Shown here: positions 52,301 through 58,976 of the stretch, piece after piece
Position numbering within the stretch: position 1 is the first letter of the stretch
How the letters are laid out: each line of letters starts with the position of its first letter
Assembly (NCBI RefSeq): GCF_001712795.1
Contig: NZ_KV757650.1
Location: 1 to 64,000 of the forward strand
Origin: Nostoc sp. KVJ20
GTDB lineage: Bacteria; Cyanobacteriota; Cyanobacteriia; Cyanobacteriales; Nostocaceae
Direction: 5' to 3'
Length of the DNA stretch: 64,000 bases
Made by a program: the position numbers and the translations under genes
Notes under the pieces: model-generated
Databases searched by the model: none
The model's input: only the letters and a program-made list of their open reading frames with translations
Told to the model about the DNA's origin: nothing

Positions 52301-52367
52301 AAAATCCTCTGATTTGATTGATTGGGATATAGCGTTCCGCCAACCAGTGCCGAATACTCAAGTTCAT
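49344..52367 (-). CDS. NACHT-family STAND NTPase with C-terminal pentapeptide repeats
   Basis: Walker A VIESEPGYGKTSFCQLWA; Walker B LPCLLLLDGLDELPP; ANLQQANLAGANLQQANLAGANL pentapeptides. Confidence 0.9.
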   Translation of the reverse strand: MNLSIRHWLAERYIPINQIRGFSAGQLAGIAYRIVQDMEVKSLMPFDICTLVEALELPLGIVWEEISVISQLTENLLRSLSQKKPLKRNEGTWLAFQIAYLQALQAILEQEASLQRPWLDRASIPIQAQIVQEGVGKLILQDSQLQGLLKTLSPGKLTDTQAEQALSLVADSLLVQQINNAAMAWLVANGAEEVEAKLLIQRLVNSLPGHLLVVVTENAAPLAQLQKFFRLGISLSPSLITPEVGSTIAEKIDLHREHYRASLIKNLSMPLLMESFALKDLYVPQKGLPIEENISEQDKKTVKPVDLKTWAQQELSDLETIAVIESEPGYGKTSFCQLWAAQVAEESYPTWMPILIKLRDVKYGKTFTETLNSAFPVNLSTWLEQENLPCLLLLDGLDELPPSAQGIRAKAIFIQQLLNFKFQYRHKIVLTSRSTTLQEIAPEIPLPLKRIIIQPFDVDELKQWFQQWAKVQSLAIAQNFFTLLKQAGLFTSQSKLRELSALIRQPLMLHLLGILHRDGLLDDELLQLAANAPKSSLLWEIYHRLSRWLLGYPLTGGIKTMLLRTGSAHIHRTPEAIANLLANRHPQDLLEQMQAIALKILHSQRHQINLAGEFNPLPGFYFKIRDLESAAKSSLIEFSHLKLGESLCADAIAAQLKFLTQYQNEVYGSLVFVLDSPSSVAQHIYNLLGYGILSQEIEELAIAILRREQKHKFSFEVLFQRLLSFWRAYCQGRWLDEGIAHKALTHFHTLQNPVNVEQVNAAVGLNVFLLLCACYRETKIPFWPCGNPLNFTEFNPEALSVLIARTTVLHKSAFATRIKSLAGLNLSGASLLQVMLIGVNLEQTNLSNAELIGANLAGANLQQANLAGANLQQANLAGANLQQANLTGANLRQANLMGINLNSANLTNACLFDTILTEANKKLATDNGGLFSKESFQKLKSLRSLPLQASQQPFLNTVHIATNTDVNWSNTPAIGLIESCEGTIVPIDLYDDDADDETVFGNNVIGE
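49681..49800. repeat. 30-bp tandem repeat in the pentapeptide region
   Basis: AGGTTAGCCTGTTGCAGGTTTGCACCTGCG twice identical (49711-49770) with diverged flanking copies. Confidence 0.95.
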
Positions 52368-52510
52368 TTAATTACACAGTGAAGGCTGCACAAGGCAATT
52401 ATGATCGATTTATCAGTTTGCGAAAACAGGTAACAATGGGGAAGACAAAGTTTTGTATCAAAGCTGTTTTCTGATTGGTAAAAAACAGTGCTTGCGTAAT
52501 TGAGTAGACT

Positions 52511-54274
52511 ATGAGCGATCGCCATCTAAAATTATTGTTAATCGACCAAGACCCGATTTTTCGTCTGGGATTACGGGTAACTCTAGAAGCAATTCCTAAC
52601 CTAGAAGTAATAGCAGTGGTAGAAACTGATACCGCTGCCTTGCAGATTTTAGCAGAAATTGCTCAAGAAGACCCCAACCAGCTAAATTTGGTGGTTTTGG
52701 AATTCGGTAATGGTCGCTCCATCACTAGCCAACAACTAGGTTTACAATTCTGTCGGCAACTTAGAGCCTTATATCCCAACCTGCCAATTTTGCTTCTCAG
52801 TTCTGTGCAAGAACCAGGATTGCTATTAGCTGCAAAATCTGTTGGTGTAAATGGCTACTGCCCGAAAGGTACACCACTCCCGGAATTAGTCGCCGCCATG
52901 CAAGAAGTTGCAGATGGTGGTTCCTATTGGTTTCGGGACACAGAAGCAATCACATCCTCACTCTCTAGTACAGACGCGATTAATCATGTCTCTTCCCACT
53001 CCCCACTCCCTTTTTCTAAACTGCGAAATAATTTACGTTTGTCAGGATTTGGTTACATTGACGCTACCTTAGCCGTAGTCACAGCCCAATTACAAGTTCC
53101 CGGATTACCAGTCTTAGATCGAGCAATTCTAGCTGGACAGCGACGAGAACTGCTAGCAGCTCGTTGGTTGCTAAATCGGTTGTTGGTTTCATCACAAGAA
53201 AGGCGAGAAGAAGATATTCCGGTTGCTGATGAGCCGCCTTTGACCCCTTCGTTGAGTAGTGCTATTGAGCAAAGGAAAATGTCACCTCTACTTAGTCCAG
53301 GAGCGCTACAATCTGCCTTGTTTGCGTCTTGCATTACCAAACTTCAATTTCCTTTACAGAATGTCACAGATGTAGCTTTAGAAATTGACATTTTTCGTGA
53401 AGAGAAAAAACGAGAATTACTTTATCTTATCCTACAAAAATTAGCTGATCAGTTGGATGAACTGCGTGCTTCTCAAATTGAGATTAATCAATTATATGAA
53501 GTGAAATCTATCTTGTTGCGCGATTTATGGCAATCAGCAATCACGGATTTTTTTGGAAGGTTTTCTAGAATAAAAATAGGTGATAAAAACATAGAAATTG
53601 TTGATTTATTGCTGCAAAATACAGAAGCAGTGCAAAGAGATATCCTCAATCAAATTCCGCTAGTTTGTGAGTTGTATTGTTATCTACTATTTCAAACAGA
53701 ATTGTATATTGATAATGGCTCTTATCCCGCAGTGAGCCATGAAGCCAAGTCCCAAGCATTAATGATTTTAGAGAACTTGTTGATTCAGGTAGCGAATGGT
53801 GTAGTCCAACCACTACTCAACTCTTTAGCAGATGTAGAAACGATTAAGCAAAATTTATATAGTCGCCAATTTATTTCTACAAGAGAGATTGAACGGTTTA
53901 GAAACGATTTATCATGGAAATATCGGTTAAAAAATTATATAGATGAGCCAAAAGCAGTTTTTGAAAGCCGTTATGATCTATTTGTAATTGCACCTCGTGG
54001 TATTGCCAAGACTTCAGTTTATGCCCCTCGGAATCAGGAGTTAGCCAAACTTTCTAATATTCCTTTAGTAGTGACATTATTTTTAGAATTTAGTGATGCG
54101 ATCGCACCGCGTTTAAAAACATTAGTAGCCTTTATAGGTAGCGGTATAGTCTTCATTCTCACCCAAATAATTGGTAGGGGTTTAGGTTTAATCGGTCGTG
54201 GTATTCTTCAAGGTATTGGTAGTGTTTCGTTAATAGAAAAAAACTTTAGAAAAAATAGCGATAGGTCTAAGTGA
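52511..54274 (+). CDS. Response-regulator receiver domain fused to DUF3685-like C-terminal region
   Basis: LKLLLIDQDPIFRLGLRVTLEAIPNLEVIAVV; PILLLSSVQEPGLLLAAKSVGVNGYCPKGTPLPELVAAMQEVADGG. Confidence 0.8.
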   Translation: MSDRHLKLLLIDQDPIFRLGLRVTLEAIPNLEVIAVVETDTAALQILAEIAQEDPNQLNLVVLEFGNGRSITSQQLGLQFCRQLRALYPNLPILLLSSVQEPGLLLAAKSVGVNGYCPKGTPLPELVAAMQEVADGGSYWFRDTEAITSSLSSTDAINHVSSHSPLPFSKLRNNLRLSGFGYIDATLAVVTAQLQVPGLPVLDRAILAGQRRELLAARWLLNRLLVSSQERREEDIPVADEPPLTPSLSSAIEQRKMSPLLSPGALQSALFASCITKLQFPLQNVTDVALEIDIFREEKKRELLYLILQKLADQLDELRASQIEINQLYEVKSILLRDLWQSAITDFFGRFSRIKIGDKNIEIVDLLLQNTEAVQRDILNQIPLVCELYCYLLFQTELYIDNGSYPAVSHEAKSQALMILENLLIQVANGVVQPLLNSLADVETIKQNLYSRQFISTREIERFRNDLSWKYRLKNYIDEPKAVFESRYDLFVIAPRGIAKTSVYAPRNQELAKLSNIPLVVTLFLEFSDAIAPRLKTLVAFIGSGIVFILTQIIGRGLGLIGRGILQGIGSVSLIEKNFRKNSDRSK

Positions 54275-54298
54275 ACAAGCCAGGAAGCAAAATGACAA

Positions 54299-55009
54299 AT
54301 GACAAACAATGATTTTATCGGGCTAGCAATCTCTTATATTTACGCAACTAGTCTGCTTATTATTGGCGAAGGACTGCGTAGGCTATTGGGCGTAAAGCCA
54401 GATTTGACGCGCAAAGTAATTCATATTGGTGCAGGAATGTGGGTTTTCGGCGTCCTGCTGCTATTTAATCGCTGGGAAATCGGAATTATACCTTTTGCTA
54501 CCTTTATCGGACTAAACTACCTGTTTTACCGCTACCGATTCATCGGCGCAATGGATACAGAGGATAGCTCACCTGGCACAGTTTATTTTGCTATCTCAGT
54601 GACGCTGTTGTTTGGGTTACTGTGGCGACCAGATGGGCCAGTAGATAGGGTTGCGATCGCTGTAGCTGGGATAATGGCAATGACCTGGGGTGATGCATTA
54701 GCAGCATTAATCGGTAGACGCTTCGGACAGCATAAGTACCAAGTGGGAAATTCTGTGCGTTCCTGGGAAGGTTCAGCAGCGATGTTTGTGGCGAGTACAG
54801 TGGTGATTTTCTTGGTGCTGTTGTTGCTACCTGGCTCGTCCCTGAGTCCCCTAGCAACACCTTTAGGTTTAGGATGGGCTTTGTTAACGGCTGTGGTAAC
54901 TGCTACTTTTGCAACCCTAGCAGAGGCAGTCTCACCTCACGGCACAGATAACCTCAGCGTGCCTCTAGTAGCAGCGGGGGTAGTTTGGATTATCATGCAG
55001 GGATTTTAA
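54299..55009 (+). CDS. Phytol/dolichol kinase-family protein (CTP-dependent lipid kinase)
   Basis: RKVIHIGAGMWVFG; GDALAALIGRRFGQHKYQVGNSVRSWEGSAAMFVAS; AEAVSPHGTDNLSVPL. Confidence 0.88.
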   Translation: MTNNDFIGLAISYIYATSLLIIGEGLRRLLGVKPDLTRKVIHIGAGMWVFGVLLLFNRWEIGIIPFATFIGLNYLFYRYRFIGAMDTEDSSPGTVYFAISVTLLFGLLWRPDGPVDRVAIAVAGIMAMTWGDALAALIGRRFGQHKYQVGNSVRSWEGSAAMFVASTVVIFLVLLLLPGSSLSPLATPLGLGWALLTAVVTATFATLAEAVSPHGTDNLSVPLVAAGVVWIIMQGF

Positions 55010-55055
55010 AGAACTCCCAATGACCTCGTACCCAATACGGTTCGGTTAGATCCAA

Positions 55056-55120
55056 AGACGCGATAAATCTCCGTCTCTACAAGGATCAATCTTTTGTAGA
55101 GACGGCGATTTATCGCGTCT
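55056..55120. repeat. Near-perfect 27-bp inverted repeat AGACGCGATAAATC(T/G)CCGTCTCTACAA
   Basis: Arms 55056-55082 and 55094-55120 with one mismatch. Confidence 0.92.
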
Positions 55121-55159
55121 CTTGCCTTAACCAAACTCCTAACTCGCAAACTCACAAAC

Positions 55160-56614
55160 TCACAAATTCCAATTGCGGCGGAAATGGAAAAAGCCTTCTA
55201 AAAACTCTTGCATAGCAATGTTGCTATTTAACTTTTGCTTACTCCACTCTCTTGCTGTTTGTTCCAGGATTTCTGAGAAACTGGGATAGACGGGAGATAA
55301 ATTCGCTAAATCTTTGACTTTAATTTTTTGTGACATTGCCAAGGCAATCAAATTAATTAATTCTCCAGCTTCTAACCCCAATATTGAAGCTCCCAAAATT
55401 TCGCCGTTGCGTAGCACAATTAATTTACATATACCAGTGGTTTCGTCTCGAAGTTGAGCTGCTGCCACTGTTTTAAAATACTGTCGTAAAACTAAAACTT
55501 CATCTAGACGAAATTGGCGTTTTGCCTGCGTCTCTGTCAAACCAACTTGCGCCACCATCGGCACAGAAAACATCGCCCAAGGGATGGAACGATAGTTTAC
55601 TCGTAATCTGGGGAAAAACAGTGCATTGTTCAGGGCAATTTTTGCTTCATAATTAGCGACATTCGCAAAGTCGTAACCACCAATTACATCACCACAAGCG
55701 TAAATGCGCTGGTTAGTGGTTTGCAGTTTATCATTTACCACTAAGCTACGCCGATGCCATTTCACGCCTACCATTGCCAAATTTAGAGATTCAAGATTCG
55801 GCTGTTGTCCAGTCGCCACTAAAATTTCATCAGTTTCAATGGCCTTATCTCCTGCTTGAACCCACTTTTTATTCTCAATTACCCTCACCTGAGTCACTGG
55901 TTTATCGGTGAGGACGCGCACACCTTCGACTTCCAACTGTGCTTGAAGCAATATGGCTATCTCAGGGTCAATATTGGGTAGAAGATATGGATGCTTGACT
56001 GCCAACGTCACACTGCAACCAAACCGTGCTAAAGTTTGAGCAATTTCAATACTTTGGGGAATTCCACCGATAATTACCCAATTTTGAGGTAATGTTTTTC
56101 CCTGTAAGGATTGCCAAATATTAGAAAGGGTAAGATAGCCAGTGGTTTGCAATCCGTCAATCTCTGGAATTTCTGGACGTGAGCCACTGGCTAGCAAATA
56201 GGTACGGGCGCGTAGAAGGCGATTGTTAACGGCAAAAGCTAGTTGGGGTGAAGATTGAAATTGACCACTGCCAACGATGACATCGACTCCCTGTGCGGCT
56301 AGGATGGCTGGAGAATGCTGTTCTTTGAGATTTGAGGCGACGCATTGAGCATATAGCATGGCTTCTTGCCATGCCATAGATATGTGGCGTTCTTCTGAGG
56401 TATTAGTGTGTGTGGCATAAATACCAAAACCAGCAGCATCATTCAACTTCTGCGCCAGTTTACCGATTTCGGTAAGAGCATGGTGATGAGTGAACCCGTA
56501 GTCTACTTTAGGTTCCACCAGGGCAACTGTAGCCCGTAGTTGGGTTGCAGCAAGAGCAGCGTAGTATCCAGCAAGACTGCCACCAATAATTACAACATCG
56601 TAGTCAATTGTCAT
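55160..56614 (-). CDS. FAD/NAD(P)-dependent oxidoreductase of pyridine nucleotide-disulfide oxidoreductase fold, lacking CxxxxC
   Basis: YDVVIIGGSLAGYYAALAATQLRATVALVE; VIIGGIPQSIEIAQTLARFGCSVTL; IYACGDVIGG. Confidence 0.88.
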   Translation of the reverse strand: MTIDYDVVIIGGSLAGYYAALAATQLRATVALVEPKVDYGFTHHHALTEIGKLAQKLNDAAGFGIYATHTNTSEERHISMAWQEAMLYAQCVASNLKEQHSPAILAAQGVDVIVGSGQFQSSPQLAFAVNNRLLRARTYLLASGSRPEIPEIDGLQTTGYLTLSNIWQSLQGKTLPQNWVIIGGIPQSIEIAQTLARFGCSVTLAVKHPYLLPNIDPEIAILLQAQLEVEGVRVLTDKPVTQVRVIENKKWVQAGDKAIETDEILVATGQQPNLESLNLAMVGVKWHRRSLVVNDKLQTTNQRIYACGDVIGGYDFANVANYEAKIALNNALFFPRLRVNYRSIPWAMFSVPMVAQVGLTETQAKRQFRLDEVLVLRQYFKTVAAAQLRDETTGICKLIVLRNGEILGASILGLEAGELINLIALAMSQKIKVKDLANLSPVYPSFSEILEQTAREWSKQKLNSNIAMQEFLEGFFHFRRNWNL

Positions 56615-56690
56615 TTGTCATTGGGCATTGGGCATGGGGCATTGGGCATTGGGGAGAGTGAAAAATTATCTCATCTCCCCTACTCCCCAC

Positions 56691-57809
56691 TCAGCACTCA
56701 GCACTCAGCACTGAGTCTAGCGCTGTGAGTAAGCGTTGGTTATCGGACTCTTCACGTACAGCAACCCGGAAAAAGCGATCGCCTAGTTCTTTAAAACTAA
56801 GGCAATCGCGGATTAAAATCTGATTATGCTTGAGTAATTGTTGCTGTAACTGTGACGTAGACTCTTGGGACTCAACCAGTAAAAAGTTAGCAGCACTTGC
56901 TTGGGGTTGCAATCCCGGTACTTTAGCCAAACCCTGAAAGAGTTGATTTCGTGCAGGTGGTAGCCATGCCCAGGTTTGCTGCTGAAACTCTGTATCTTGG
57001 AGGGCCGCAATTGCCGCCGCTGCTGCTAGCGTATTTACAGGCCAAGGGTCACGCCATAGCTGCCATTTAGCTAGGCAGTCGGGGTGTGCGATCGCATATC
57101 CTAATCGCAGCCCAGGAAGACTGTAAAATTTGGTCAGCGATCGCAATATTACTAAATTCGGATATTCTTGCACCACCGGAATCAGGCTTTGTTCCTCATT
57201 AGGCGGCACAAAATCCATAAATGCTTCATCCACCACAACCAAAGCAAATTGCTCCAGGTAGGGCAATATAGAGTCCCGCGAAAATAGTTTTCCGGTTGGG
57301 TTGTGGGGATTATTCAACAATAGTCCTTTGTCATTTGTTCTTTGTCCTTTGTCAATGAATAATGACCAATGACCAGTGACGCCACGTGCTTCACTTGGGG
57401 AGACCCCAAGACCGCAGTGGCTCACCAATGACAAAGGACACTCCAGCACATTAGCGTTATACGCTGCCAAGGTTCGGTAGTAGTCACCAAAGGCTGGAGT
57501 GATTAAAATTATCGCGGCTAATTGAGCTAATTCCCTACCTACTAAAGTGAGTAATTCTGCGGAGCCGTTACCCGGCAGAATCCACTCAGGAGGCAATTGA
57601 TGGAAGTGACTGAGAGCTAGTCTCAGTTCACTATAGTTTGGGTCTGGATAGTGCTTAAGATTACCAATTTGGGACAGTATAGCAGCGATCGCGCTGTTTG
57701 GAGGCCCCAACGGGTTGATGCTAGCAGAAAAATCCAGAATAGCGTCAGGGGGACAACCAGCCAGTGCTGCTGCCCAGCTTAAATTTCCCCCATGTGCAGG
57801 TTGCCGCAT
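56691..57809 (-). CDS. cobD: Threonine-phosphate decarboxylase / histidinol-phosphate aminotransferase-like
   Basis: MRQPAHGGNLSWAAALAGCPPDAILDFSASINPLGPP; NNPHNPTGKLF; VVDEAFMDF; SLTKFYSLPGLRLGYA. Confidence 0.88.
   Translation of the reverse strand: MRQPAHGGNLSWAAALAGCPPDAILDFSASINPLGPPNSAIAAILSQIGNLKHYPDPNYSELRLALSHFHQLPPEWILPGNGSAELLTLVGRELAQLAAIILITPAFGDYYRTLAAYNANVLECPLSLVSHCGLGVSPSEARGVTGHWSLFIDKGQRTNDKGLLLNNPHNPTGKLFSRDSILPYLEQFALVVVDEAFMDFVPPNEEQSLIPVVQEYPNLVILRSLTKFYSLPGLRLGYAIAHPDCLAKWQLWRDPWPVNTLAAAAAIAALQDTEFQQQTWAWLPPARNQLFQGLAKVPGLQPQASAANFLLVESQESTSQLQQQLLKHNQILIRDCLSFKELGDRFFRVAVREESDNQRLLTALDSVLSAEC
57324..57438. repeat. Palindromic insertion element with 12-bp perfect terminal inverted repeats, inside cobD
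   Basis: TCCTTTGTCATT ... AATGACAAAGGA; internal hairpin CTTGGGG-AGA-CCCCAAG. Confidence 0.75.
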
Positions 57810-57835
57810 TAAAAAAGAGTTCCCGAAGACAGAAC

Positions 57836-58120
57836 CTATGCTTTTGGGGGTGCTACCTTTTCTCTAAACAGTTTTCCTGCTGAGAAAGCAGGAACCCTGG
57901 TCGCTGGAATTTCCATCTTTTCATTTGTTTTCGGATTGCGACCTTCGCGGGCTTTACGTTCCCGTGATTCAAATGAGCCAAATCCCACCAACGTTACCTT
58001 ATCACCAGAGGAAACCGCTTCAATAATCGTTTCCAAAGCGGCAGTTAAAACTGCATCCGCTTGTTTCTTGGTAACACTAGCTTTTTCAGCTACGGCATCA
58101 ACTAATTCACCTTTGTTCAT
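57836..58120 (-). CDS. hup: HU-family DNA-binding protein (94 aa; start trimmed from ORF track)
   Basis: MNKGELVDAVAEKASVTKKQADAVLTAALETIIEAVSSGDKVTLVGFGSFESRERKAREGRNPKTNEKMEIPATRVPAFSAGKLFREKV. Confidence 0.97.
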   Translation of the reverse strand: MNKGELVDAVAEKASVTKKQADAVLTAALETIIEAVSSGDKVTLVGFGSFESRERKAREGRNPKTNEKMEIPATRVPAFSAGKLFREKVAPPKA

Positions 58121-58905
58121 GTCAATCTCCTGAAGGTTTACTTGAGATTTTTTTACGGATGCACCTTGATACATCAGTACTGAAATCTCTGTTCGCAGAA
58201 ATACAAAAATCATCCTTTGGGAGTATTTTTACTCAAAACGGCTGTACATCCCATCGGCTCGACTTTTCAATGAATCATTCTAAGGTGTTGTAGCCTGATG
58301 TGGATAGATGAAACCATTAATTTATATAGATTTCAGGATTTTTTGTAATTTTAGGGTACTTGTTTCACTAAAAACCACCCCAAAAGTAGGAAAAAATACC
58401 TAGTAAATACCCCTATTGCCAATCAAACAGAGGAGTAGAGAGGTGGAAGATGGTCAGCGTTTGTTGGGATTAATTACCGTTGTTGAAGAGTTATTGCTGA
58501 GATTAACCAATTTTTATGGAAATCGAAGGCTCAGGTTCCCGATTTCTCTAAAAAGTCGGGGATTTTGATCACTTTTCACGTCAGGTGGAAAAACCAACGC
58601 GAAATCTAATCCCATAGCAAGCTTCTCTAGTAGGAAAAAAGAAAAAATTAAAGCCTCTCCGCTAGAAGGCTATCAATTGGCAACATCTTTCTTAACATTT
58701 ATGATGGCGATCGCTATCATAAATTCTTCTCTGCGTTCGCGTAGCGTGTCACAGACATAGGAGTATCTCCCGTTTTTGTTGGCTGACTGGGCTACAAACC
58801 TATATCTATTTTGTTCTACAGGACAATGAAATACTAACTTACAGCATTTCACTGTGAGGCTTCAGCCGCTTATCTGCTGTGCGCGGAGAATTCGTGAACA
58901 AGAAG

Positions 58906-58934
58906 ATCCCCGACTTCATAAAGAAGTCGGGGAT
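58906..58934. repeat. Perfect 12-bp hairpin ATCCCCGACTTC-ATAAA-GAAGTCGGGGAT
   Basis: Direct reading; degenerate relative near 58540-58566. Confidence 0.9.
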
Positions 58935-58976
58935 ATGAGCCTTTGCCAGAACTGACTCACCTGCATATCATCTTTA

